In this document: positions 18,351-26,900 of the stretch, piece by piece
How positions within the stretch are numbered: position 1 is the first letter of the stretch
How the letters are laid out: each line of letters starts with the position of its first letter
The notes under the pieces: generated by a model
What the model saw: only the letters and a program-made list of their open reading frames with translations
What the model was told of the DNA's origin: nothing
The model's database searches: none
Source: Prosthecobacter sp.
Lineage (GTDB): Bacteria; Verrucomicrobiota; Verrucomicrobiia; Verrucomicrobiales; Verrucomicrobiaceae
Assembly: GCF_020439865.1 (NCBI RefSeq)
Contig: NZ_JAGRPF010000152.1
Span: 1-54,190 of the forward strand
Reading direction: 5' to 3'
DNA: 54,190 bases
Program-made: the position numbers and the translations under genes

Positions 18351-19895
18351 ATGCGCATCGCTCTCATCCTTCTATCGTCACTTCTCGTCGCACAGTCGTC
18401 ATTTTCGGCGCAGCCGAACGTGCTGATCATCCAGACGGACGAGCACAACTTCCGTACGCTCGGCTGCTATCGCAAACTGCTGCCGCCGGAGCAGGCCTTC
18501 ATTTGGGGCGAAGGCGTGAAGGTGGACACGCCGAACATTGACTCCATCGCGGAACGCGGCGCCATCTGCACGCGCTACTACGCCACGTCGCCGGTTTGCA
18601 CCCCATCGCGTGCCGCGCTAATGACCGGCGTGTATCCGCAGAACACGGGCAGCATTTCGAATGATCTGCCGATGCTCGACTCGATGGAAACCTTCGCAGC
18701 CGTGCTCGGTGCGAACGGCTACGCCACGGGTTATGCCGGCAAGTGGCATCTCGACGGACCGGCCAAGCCCGGCTGGGCGCCAGCGCGTAAGTTTGGCTTC
18801 GAGGACAACCGCTACATGTTCAACCGCGGCCATTGGAAGAAACTCGGCGAAGATGCGAGCGGTCCCAAGGTCGCGGCGACCGATAAGAAGGGCACCCCGA
18901 ACTACGATGTGGCCGATGCCGACGACAAATCCTTCACCACCGACTTCCTCGCGGACCGCACCATCGAGTTCATCAACAAGAACAAGGAGAAGCCCTTCTG
19001 CTTCATGGTAAGCATCCCCGATCCTCACGGGCCGAACACCGTGCGTGCGCCATACGACACGATGTTTGATCCGAAACCCTTCCAGCAGCCGAAGTCTGCG
19101 CTGACGAAGGGCGATCAACTGCCATCCTTCGCCAGCATCATGCAGGACCGTTTCGTGGCACGGCAGATGGCGCTCTACTTCGGCATGGTGAAGTGCATCG
19201 ACGACAACATCGGCCGCATCCTCGCGACGCTGCGCCAGAACGGCCAGCTTGAGAACACCATCCTCGTCTTCACCTCCGACCACGGCGACATGTGCGGCGA
19301 GCACGGCCGCTACAACAAAGGCATCCCCTGCGAAGGCAGCGCCCGCATTCCTTTCGTCATCGCCGCGCCCGGCATGATCCAGCCCGGCACCGTCATCAAC
19401 GAAGCGCTCGGCACCGTCGATTTCAAACCCACGCTGCTGAGCCTGCTCGGCGTCGAAGCCAAAGCCGCCATGCAAGGTCGTGATGCTTCCGCTCTCCTCA
19501 AATCCGGCAAAGCACCCGAAGGCTGGGTCGATCAGGCCTTCGTCCGCATCGGCGGCACAGCCAGAGAAGGCGCAGCAAGCAGTGGAGGCGCAGGGTGGCT
19601 GGCAACCTTCACAAAGCGCCACAAGCTCATCCTCTCGCCCACCGATGATCCCGCACTCTTCGATCTCGACAGCGATCCGTTTGAAATGAAGAACCTCTTC
19701 CACGATCCCGCGCAGCGGGAACTGATCCGCACGCTCGCCAAAGGATTGGAAGGCTATCTCACGACGCGAAACGATCCGCACGCCAAATCCCCTGCCGTCA
19801 TGGCCGATCTCGCCTGGTGCCTCTCCGACGCCACCGACTACACGGCCCCGAAGCGTGACAAAACAAAGCGCGGAAAGGCGGAGCGTGACGAGTAA
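18351..19895 (+). CDS. Exported sulfatase, choline-/iduronate-sulfatase-like branch
   Basis: 514 residues, signal peptide ending SSFSAQ. The first metal site reads IQTDEHNFRTLGCY (Asp-Glu instead of Asp-Asp). The modification motif is C83-T-P-S-R-AALMTGVYP, followed by YAGKWHLDG and the second site FTSDHGDMCGEHGRYNKG. The long insertion between the two parts of the N-terminal core (LLPPEQAFIWGEGVKVDTPN) is unlike the neighbouring arylsulfatase types. The C terminus is charged (PKRDKTKRGKAERDE). It lies 6 bases after the esterase gene. A 21-base stretch covering the signal-cleavage region (18402-18422) is identical to one in the sulfatase at 44393. Confidence 0.94.
   Translation: MRIALILLSSLLVAQSSFSAQPNVLIIQTDEHNFRTLGCYRKLLPPEQAFIWGEGVKVDTPNIDSIAERGAICTRYYATSPVCTPSRAALMTGVYPQNTGSISNDLPMLDSMETFAAVLGANGYATGYAGKWHLDGPAKPGWAPARKFGFEDNRYMFNRGHWKKLGEDASGPKVAATDKKGTPNYDVADADDKSFTTDFLADRTIEFINKNKEKPFCFMVSIPDPHGPNTVRAPYDTMFDPKPFQQPKSALTKGDQLPSFASIMQDRFVARQMALYFGMVKCIDDNIGRILATLRQNGQLENTILVFTSDHGDMCGEHGRYNKGIPCEGSARIPFVIAAPGMIQPGTVINEALGTVDFKPTLLSLLGVEAKAAMQGRDASALLKSGKAPEGWVDQAFVRIGGTAREGAASSGGAGWLATFTKRHKLILSPTDDPALFDLDSDPFEMKNLFHDPAQRELIRTLAKGLEGYLTTRNDPHAKSPAVMADLAWCLSDATDYTAPKRDKTKRGKAERDE
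18402..18422 (+). repeat. 21-base exact repeat shared with 44444-44464
   Basis: The stretch encodes the end of the signal peptide and the first mature residues (FSAQPNV) and is identical base for base with 44444-44464 in another sulfatase. The two proteins differ strongly elsewhere, so this may be a recombination relic or a conserved export-signal module. Confidence 0.6.
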
Positions 19896-20052
19896 GCTTG
19901 CCAGATTCGTTTGATTGCTGGCAACTGCCCCCACTTGAACGTCGATCGCAAGAGACGCCCCCCGGCCTGACAGGCTGAGATGGGGCAAGAAACGGCTGGG
20001 AGTGCCCAATAGCCGGGTGGTGACATCGGACAAAGGGCCGTACGATATCACC
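19896..20052 (+). promoter_or_regulatory. Structured intergenic region before the zinc-ribbon island
   Basis: This 157-base gap, the longest in the window, holds several potential hairpins. TTGCCAG/CTGGCAA (19898-19904 and 19918-19924) lies directly after the sulfatase stop and may be a terminator without a T-tract. GCCCC/GGGGC (19957-19961, 19982-19986) encloses GCCT/AGGC. CGGCT/AGCCG (19993-19997, 20011-20015) encloses GGG/CCC. Near the 3' end, GTGACA (20020-20025) and TACGAT (20041-20046) could be a housekeeping promoter with a short 15-base spacer. No known riboswitch class was recognised. All assignments are by eye. Confidence 0.35.
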
Positions 20053-21048
20053 ATGAAAACTTCCACCGGTTTGCGGCTGGTTCTCACACTGGCAGTGATG
20101 CTTCTGCCCGTATTGACACTTCGTGGCGAAGAGTTTCCGACGGAACCGCTCACGCTGTCGGCCGATCTGAATGGTGACGGCGTGCCGGAGCAGATCTCGC
20201 GGCGCAAAGTGGGAGCAGATGACCAACTGGGCACATTTTTCCAAATCCTGGTAAAAGATGCTCAAGGCACGGTACTGTGGAAGAGCCCGGAGGTGCTGGC
20301 CGTCGATCATCCGCTGGCATTTGGGGAATGGGATTTCGGCATCAGCCTCCCGCAGTTTGCGGCGGACATCGATCATGACGGCAAAGTGGAACTGATCGTG
20401 CCCGCGCCGCAGAGTGATGTGTCACCCACGACGTTCCGTTTGTTCCGCTGGAACGGCGCGGCATTTGCGCCGTTGCAGGTAAAGGCTCTCACAGGCAAGG
20501 CGCAGACCGGAGCGGCTTTTCGCTGGACGGCCAACCCCACGCCGTCGTCGTATTGGGTCGAGAAATGGATCGGCACCAGCGCGGAGGGCGGCTGGGTGGT
20601 GAAACTCGTGACGATGCCGGAAGGCGGTGACCTGATGACGGCGGTGGCTGTGATGGCTGCGAAGAGTGACGGATTTGAACTCGTGCGCTGGATCGAATCT
20701 CCCGCAGCGCTTGGCAATGAGGGCGGCGAATCCGTAGGTGTGAGGCCAGATTCATATCGTGCAAGACTCAGCGCGCAGGATCATGTGAACTCATCAGGCA
20801 CGCCGCTGCGCAAAGTAATCGAAGTCCTGCGCCAGGACCGTGCGAACGTGCATCGCGGCACTCACCGGGACAAAGAGGACGATGTGGATGTGTTTTTCAC
20901 CACGCCGGAAAACCGTGAAGGCATGTCGCAGCAGCCGCTGAAAGTGGTCGGCGGATCGAAGACCGAGGCAACGATCCTCAGCGGCACGCCCGTCGTTGAG
21001 GTACAGATTTCAAACGACGGCTTGCAGGTGGAAGTCATCAGCCCATGA
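20053..21048 (+). CDS. Exported protein with FG-GAP/VCBS-like calcium motifs, function unknown
   Basis: 331 residues from ATG 20053, which starts a signal peptide (LRLVLTLAVMLLPVLTLRGEE). Two EF-hand-like DxNxDG segments, DLNGDGVPEQ and DIDHDGKVEL, sit in a beta-rich context as in FG-GAP/VCBS propeller repeats; the C-terminal half has no family I recognise. It is the first gene of a three-gene unit, overlapping the next gene by 4 bases (ATGA at 21045). The context links it to zinc-ribbon membrane proteins rather than to sulfatases. Confidence 0.82.
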   Translation: MKTSTGLRLVLTLAVMLLPVLTLRGEEFPTEPLTLSADLNGDGVPEQISRRKVGADDQLGTFFQILVKDAQGTVLWKSPEVLAVDHPLAFGEWDFGISLPQFAADIDHDGKVELIVPAPQSDVSPTTFRLFRWNGAAFAPLQVKALTGKAQTGAAFRWTANPTPSSYWVEKWIGTSAEGGWVVKLVTMPEGGDLMTAVAVMAAKSDGFELVRWIESPAALGNEGGESVGVRPDSYRARLSAQDHVNSSGTPLRKVIEVLRQDRANVHRGTHRDKEDDVDVFFTTPENREGMSQQPLKVVGGSKTEATILSGTPVVEVQISNDGLQVEVISP

Positions 21049-22190
21049 GCACGCCGTCGAACCAGAACTGCTGTGCGAAATGCGGGGCCGCGCTCGCTGA
21101 AGGAGTGCGTTTCTGCGAACAGTGCGGCGCTCCGGTGGAGGTTTCGCCGCCCGCAATGCCATGCGCCGCGCCGCTTCCGGCGAAAGCAGCGGGCAACCCG
21201 CCGTTGCTGCTTATCGTGGTGGCGTTGGTGGTCGGAGCGCTGAGCTTTGCGGGCTACAGCCAGCGCGAACGATTGCTGGGCTGGTTGAAACGCAGCCCAG
21301 CTCCCGCGGTGACGACGCCCGCGCCCTCTCCGTCGGCGACTACCACTCAAACGCCGCCTGTGTCTGCGGTGCCGGTGAGTCCAGAAGTCGCCGCGGCACA
21401 GGATCTCGCGGAGATGATCCTGTGGTTTCAAAAGCTGCCCTGGCTCGTCGAATTGCAGAAGTCGATGCCACGTGGTGTCGGCATCGCGATGCATGCGGAG
21501 CCGTATGATGGAGGAGGATGGTCGGAGATGTCGTTGCGGGAGACGCACTCGAAGGACTCCGGCTTCGAGCCAAATGTGAGTCCGATGGTCGGCCTGTTTC
21601 GTGTCTCGCGTGCGGACCGACGCATCGAATGGATGGAGCCGGTCTCGGGCGAGTTTGTGCCGTTGGCGGAGTTTCTCAAAGATCGCGGACTGAGCGGCGG
21701 CACGGTGAACACGCCAACGCCGCCGCAAAGCAGCGCACGCGGTGTGCAGGGCGGTGATTTCGAAACGGCGGTTTCCACCGGTCCGAACAGCGACACAGCC
21801 GTCATCGTGACTGATCCAACGCAGAAGGGCAATCACGTCGCCCGCATCATCGGACCGGATGAGATGAGCTTTGACCTGCCGCTTAAACTGGCTGTCGGCA
21901 CACCTGAGGCGACGATTGCGCTGCGTCTGCTGCTGCCGGAGAACACAAAGCTGGTCCGCTTCGACGACGGCAAATCGCCCGAAGGCATCCGCCTCCGCGT
22001 ACGCTTGGTGAACGACATCGGCAACTCGATCATCCGTGATGCGGTCGTGCGGCCCATCGGACAATGGCGTGAGATGGAGTTCAGCTTTTACGACCTGCCG
22101 AAGAAGGTGGTCAGCGTGAGCGTGGAGGCCATCTGGATGGAAGGTCCGGTGTATTTTGACGACGTGAAACTCATCCCCACCCAACCATGA
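21045..22190 (+). CDS. Zinc-ribbon, single-span membrane protein with C-terminal jelly-roll-like domain
   Basis: 381 residues. The N terminus is a zinc ribbon, with Cys10/Cys13 and Cys24/Cys27 (CAKCG and CEQCG). A transmembrane helix at about 53-71 and a Pro/Thr-rich linker (about 80-115) follow. From about residue 240 a beta-sandwich resembling a carbohydrate-binding (CBM4/9-like) module begins at GGDFETAVS and ends VYFDDVKLIP. The predicted topology puts the ribbon in the cytoplasm and the jelly roll outside, a possible signal-transducing layout. It overlaps both neighbours by 4 bases, so translation is coupled across the three genes. The domain assignments are inference from sequence pattern. 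Confidence 0.85.
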   Translation: MSTPSNQNCCAKCGAALAEGVRFCEQCGAPVEVSPPAMPCAAPLPAKAAGNPPLLLIVVALVVGALSFAGYSQRERLLGWLKRSPAPAVTTPAPSPSATTTQTPPVSAVPVSPEVAAAQDLAEMILWFQKLPWLVELQKSMPRGVGIAMHAEPYDGGGWSEMSLRETHSKDSGFEPNVSPMVGLFRVSRADRRIEWMEPVSGEFVPLAEFLKDRGLSGGTVNTPTPPQSSARGVQGGDFETAVSTGPNSDTAVIVTDPTQKGNHVARIIGPDEMSFDLPLKLAVGTPEATIALRLLLPENTKLVRFDDGKSPEGIRLRVRLVNDIGNSIIRDAVVRPIGQWREMEFSFYDLPKKVVSVSVEAIWMEGPVYFDDVKLIPTQP

Positions 22191-22939
22191 ATCGAGACCT
22201 CAAATTTGCACGCCGCGCCTGGATCGTGGCGCTGATTGCCTTTCTCGCCTGTTTTGTTCCGGGTCTGGCCGGCTGGGACATGATGGATATCGGTTTCGCA
22301 CTGATCATGCTGTGCGGGATGGTGTCACTCACGGCACTCATCACCGCGCTGGTGTTCCGCAGCCGCGGCAAGCAGGCCGAGGCCCTGCTCAGCGGCACGG
22401 GCGAATTCATCGTGGAGTGGAGCATCCCGCCGGAACTCTGGCGTGAGATTCTTCAACTGCAGTGTGAGGAGGAGAAGACCATGAAGATGGGGTTGCTTCG
22501 CATCGTGTGGTTCTTCTGCGTGCTGTTCGGCGTCGGCTTCATCGTCTTTGATCCGGATGCAGGCATCGTCGTTGGCGTGGTGATGCTGCTGCTCATGGTG
22601 ATGACGGGGCTGCTGGCGAAACTGACACCGGGCGCGCGCATGCGTCGCCTTGGTAAAGCAGAAACACGGGTACGTGTGGGCAAAAAGTGCGTGATGCTCG
22701 GAGACGAACTGCATTCGTGGTCGATGCCCGGCTCATGGCTGCGGGATGTGGCGCTTGAAGAGGAGGATGGCCGGAGCTGGTTGCGTGTCTGCTACGCCTT
22801 CATCACGCGCACCGGCATTCAGGAGGAAAACGTTCTGCTGCCCGTGCCACCGAGCGAGATTCCCAAAGCCAAGTTCGCGGGAGAGGCGCTAGCCAAGGTG
22901 AAGCGCCACGAGCCACCGCCTCTTCCGGGGACTGTTTAA
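22187..22939 (+). CDS. Membrane protein with PH-like C-terminal domain, function unknown
   Basis: 250 residues. Hydrophobic segments lie at about 11-29, 35-58, 103-121 and 125-142. A soluble C-terminal part (about 160-240) contains RVRVGKKCVMLGDELHSW and resembles the YcxB/bacterial-PH type of small beta domain, without firm assignment. The start overlaps the previous stop by 4 bases (ATGA at 22187). Its stop codon overlaps that of the convergent gene at 22936-22939, so there is no intergenic DNA between them and no separate terminator. It ends in a proline-rich tail (HEPPPLPGTV). Confidence 0.82.
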   Translation: MNRDLKFARRAWIVALIAFLACFVPGLAGWDMMDIGFALIMLCGMVSLTALITALVFRSRGKQAEALLSGTGEFIVEWSIPPELWREILQLQCEEEKTMKMGLLRIVWFFCVLFGVGFIVFDPDAGIVVGVVMLLLMVMTGLLAKLTPGARMRRLGKAETRVRVGKKCVMLGDELHSWSMPGSWLRDVALEEEDGRSWLRVCYAFITRTGIQEENVLLPVPPSEIPKAKFAGEALAKVKRHEPPPLPGTV

Positions 22940-23913
22940 CGTTCCCAAGCGAAAACCCACGTGCTGCGCCACGTCTCGCCTGGAACGCCGAGCTGGTAAA
23001 GGCCCGCAGCAGGGAGCACCTGCTTTGTTTCGCTTTTCGCCGGCAGCACGATCTCCACACCGGCGCTATGATGGCCTTCCTTGGTGCTGCGCATGCGCAC
23101 TTTGAGTTCTCGGTCGGTTTCATTGCGCAGCGTGAGGTCGGCGCCTGCCGGCAGATGAACATCCCGCACGCCGGGGAAGATCGCGACGGGACCAAAGCGG
23201 ATCACGCGGCCTGAAAGCTCTGGATAACCGGCCACCGGCTGCCACGCGAGCACGAACCACGCCGCCAGCGCGATGATGGCCGTGCCCGACCAGCCAAGTG
23301 ACACACCGAGGCCGCGCGTAGCGCGCACTTGGCACACACGACCGAGCGGATAGCCGTAAAACAGATGAGCCACGAAGGCTATGATCACGGTTTGCGAAAA
23401 TGCGCGAAGCCCAAAGAGCTCACCGAACGGCGTGACGACAGCCATCGCCTCCAGGCCAAGTCCCCACAGCACGCCCCAGACCCAATGACGGCCCGTCATG
23501 AGCAACGCAAAGATCCAGCCGAAGGTGATCCCGTTGCTGATGTGATACGTGAAGCCTGCGAGATCGGTCCATGGCGTGGCGTGATCGAGACCGCACACCC
23601 ACATGCCGTAGGCCCGGATAGGCGGGAACGGATTTAGGCCCATCAAGTGCAGCGGCACGCGCACTGCATCGTAACCAACTGTGCCCCAGAGCCCACCGAC
23701 GAGGCCCAGACGCAGCCGCTCCGTGAGAAACCAGTCTCCTTTGGCCGATGCCAGCAGCCACGCTGCGATGATCACCCCCACACAGGGCAGTGCGACAGGC
23801 AGAAGGAGTGTGTGCATCGTCGCGATTCCGGCGACCTGGCCGATCAACAGGGCGATGGAGCCAAAACAGGCGATCCAGACGCAAAAAGGAAGAGGGCGAA
23901 AGAAGGTGTTCAT
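22936..23913 (-). CDS. Polytopic membrane protein with C-terminal beta-sandwich
   Basis: 325 residues from the minus-strand ATG at 23913; the frame continues upstream without a sensible start. Several hydrophobic helices fill residues 1-230 (for instance SIALLIGQVAGIATMHTLLL and ITFGWIFALLMTG). The last 85 residues look like a cupredoxin-type sandwich (DVHLPAGADLTLRNETDRE) but lack an obvious Cys/Met copper site. The product is not recognised. Divergent from the giant zinc-ribbon gene (74-base gap) and convergent with the preceding gene, so it may not belong to the same functional unit. Confidence 0.8.
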   Translation of the reverse strand: MNTFFRPLPFCVWIACFGSIALLIGQVAGIATMHTLLLPVALPCVGVIIAAWLLASAKGDWFLTERLRLGLVGGLWGTVGYDAVRVPLHLMGLNPFPPIRAYGMWVCGLDHATPWTDLAGFTYHISNGITFGWIFALLMTGRHWVWGVLWGLGLEAMAVVTPFGELFGLRAFSQTVIIAFVAHLFYGYPLGRVCQVRATRGLGVSLGWSGTAIIALAAWFVLAWQPVAGYPELSGRVIRFGPVAIFPGVRDVHLPAGADLTLRNETDRELKVRMRSTKEGHHSAGVEIVLPAKSETKQVLPAAGLYQLGVPGETWRSTWVFAWER

Positions 23914-23987
23914 AAGGTCTGGGGTGCGCAATTCTGGTGTGGTGGTGCGTATTGTGGTGCAGTGTGGACGACCCCACGTTGTTTTGT

Positions 23988-26900
23988 ATGCCAAAGCCTG
24001 CACAACAATCCGATGTGCTCAAATGCAAGCATTGCGCCTCGCTTGTCACAGCAGGTGCGAAGTTTTGCCCTTCCTGCGGCAAACCTGTCGAAGTGGACAA
24101 GTCGCCTGAGGCGACAAATGAAGCCAAGGCGGTCTCGCAGATTCAGAAACCGGTACATGTCACCGTCGCCGGAGGCACACCACCCCCGCCGTTGCCGCCT
24201 GCGGCGCTAGCAGACCGTGTGAAGGCCAGCGCGATCGATGTGGCGGTGATCTTCATCGGTGCGTGGTTGATCGGACAAATCATGTGGGTCTCAGCGTGGA
24301 CGACCTGGCGTTTTCCGCTGCCCTTTGGCGGACAGTCGACGACGCTGCTTCCTTGGCTGCCGTTGCTGGTGGCCGCATTGTACTGGTTCACAGAAGTCGT
24401 CGGCGGACGTTCGCCCGGCAAACGCATCGCCGGTGTGCGTGTGGTGACTACCGAGGGCGGCAAGCCGGGATTCCTGGTGCTGAAGAAGCGCTGGATGATG
24501 AAGATCGGCGTCTTCGCCGGAGCGATGTTCCTCTGCATGGTGCTGTGGCAGATTCAAATGGGTGCGAATACGCGCAGCGGACCGTGGCTGCTGAATCGCC
24601 TCATCTTTTTGGTCGGCGGCGGCATTGAGGTGGCGGTCGTGATGTCACTCTTTGGCATGCGCGGGCTGCACGACCGCATGTCAGGCTGCTCAGTGGCGCG
24701 TTTTGACTCGACCGCTGCGCATCATCCGGCGTGGACGGCGGGAGAGCTGCATGTGAAACAGCTCATTCTCAAAACGCCGGGTCTGCTGCTGAAGTTTGTG
24801 AAAAGCGCGAGCGGCATCTTCGATGCGAAAGGGAAGTTCTCATGGAAGGCGCTGTGCCTCTACCCCGTGCGCATGTTCAAGTCGAAGACGCGCGCCTTCC
24901 TTCAGGGCGCGGCGCTCGGGATGATTATCCACTTCTCCACGGTGGGCCTCAGCGGCGGCTACAACGACGTGGCCAAGTTCCCCACGATGCTGATGGTGCC
25001 GACGCTGTCAAAAACCGCACCGTCATCGACTTTCTTCTTCCCGGTCGCCACGGCCTTGTGGGGCACGGTGGCCGCGATGTTTGGCTTCATCATCGGCGTG
25101 TTGCGCGGCGGTGCCACGAAGAAACCAGGCACACCGCCACTGCTGCCCGGAGCCGGCGTCGCAGCGGGTGTGGTGGCATTCCTGGTCTGTGAAGACCTCA
25201 TGGCGGATGATTCGGGGTTGTCCGAATGGGGCGCGGATCCATCCCGCTTCGCGAAAGAGGGCGGCCTGAATCTCGTCGGCCAGAGCACGGTTGTCGGAGC
25301 CGCGACAGGCGCCGGCACGGCGATGGGACAAACCGCCGGCGAGACCGTGAACGAGGGCCTGACGAATGAAGAAGGCCCGCCCGGCGAGGGCTGGATGGTG
25401 ACGGACGCTGACGGGAATGAGCACTTCTTCCCCACCAAGGAGGCTGCCGACAAGTACTGGCAGAAGCTCGTGAGCGAACAGGAGGCGGAGACCGAGAAGG
25501 AACACACACGGATGCGGCAGGAGGACTTCAAGAACACCGTCGAACAGATCGGTTTCGTGCAGTCCATCCGCGATGGATTGAAAGCGGCCGGCAGAGACTG
25601 CAGCGAACAGGACCGCGAAATCGAGCGCCTCACCCAGGAACGTGATCGCATCAACCGCGAACTCGCGGAAAAGGGCGCTTCCATTTCCTACACCGCCCAA
25701 GAACGCAGTATCTGGCGGCCGGATCCCGTGCTGGAACAGATGGTGCAGCAGCACAAGGAGGAGGCGCAGACCCTTCAGGACATTCACAAGACTGCGGAGG
25801 CAATCCGCAATCTGCAGGAACACGGGAATCTCAGCTACACCGAAGGCCAGTCAGAAAAGATGCTCGAGAAGCTCGACAAGATGTCGCAAGACCTGCTCAA
25901 AGGGCATCCACCGTCACGCGAGGATATCGAAAAGATCCGCCATCTCATCAGCAAGGAGATGGACGCTGAATCCTCCCGTCAGGATGCCCGCGACTCCAAC
26001 TGGGTGCGCGACGGCGCCGAGTCCACCTCACGTGAGATTTTCACAGGCACGAACTCTGATGGCGAGACCTCCTACAAGGCGATGGTGCTGCGCGGACTAA
26101 TCGGCGCGGCGACGGGTGGTCAGTCCGAATACGGCATGGAAATCGCCGAGAAAATGTACGGCGTGCATGACGACATCATGGCCGGCAAGAGCGGCATGGA
26201 GGCCTTCACGAACGCCGCCGGCAAGGTCATTTTTGATGAAGGCGTGGGTCGTGCCATGGAAAAAGGCCTGGCACTGACCGGCAAGGCCGCCGGCGCGGGC
26301 TACGAGGCCACCTTGAAGGGAACGGACTTCGACCGTGCGGCGAAGGAGCAGCTCGAAAAGGCAGGCAAGTTCCTGAATCAGGATGTGAAGGACCTCGTGG
26401 GCGGGACAAAGCCGAAGAACCCGGACCTGCCCGGCACAGGCATCCATGGCCCGTCCGAATCCGCGGTGCACGAGCGTACCAAAGCCTTCGAGGAAGGGCG
26501 CAAGATGGGCAATCAGAAGGTGGATGACTTGGAGCAGGCGATGAAGCAGCATCGTGACAATCCGACGCCGGAAAGCGCAGCGAAAGTGCGCGACAAACTC
26601 GACGCCGTGCAGCAGGACAAGCACGCCATGCAGGCCATGAACGGCCGCACAGGCGACGCCGCGGACAACGTGCGCAAAGGCTTCAGCGAGGATCTCGGTC
26701 AGTCCTACAACCAGGCCCACGACGCCGCCAAGCAGCGCATCGCGAAGGAGTACGGTGTCAATCCTGACGATGTGAAGGTGGTGCAGCCCACGAACAAGCC
26801 GGGTGCCGTGCCGGAACCTGATCCGAGCGGCTTTGCCAAGAAACCGAAGGGCGCTCCGAAAACGCATGGCGACGACATTGTGCAAACGCCCGGCAAGGTG

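Noticed and set aside
19957..19986. Possible thiamine (TPP) riboswitch because of a GGCTGAGA-like stretch
   Set aside because: The second conserved TPP element around CCUGAU/GAUAAUGCCAGCG is missing and the downstream genes have no link to thiamine.
18618..20234. 538-codon minus-strand frame across the sulfatase at 18351
   Set aside because: A shadow of the sulfatase reading frame that also runs through a non-coding gap; no motifs.
23965..23984. CGTT shortly before the giant zinc-ribbon gene as a regulon member
   Set aside because: The position of the upstream box has TGGTGC, without the A-rich part seen in the other copies; no better than chance.
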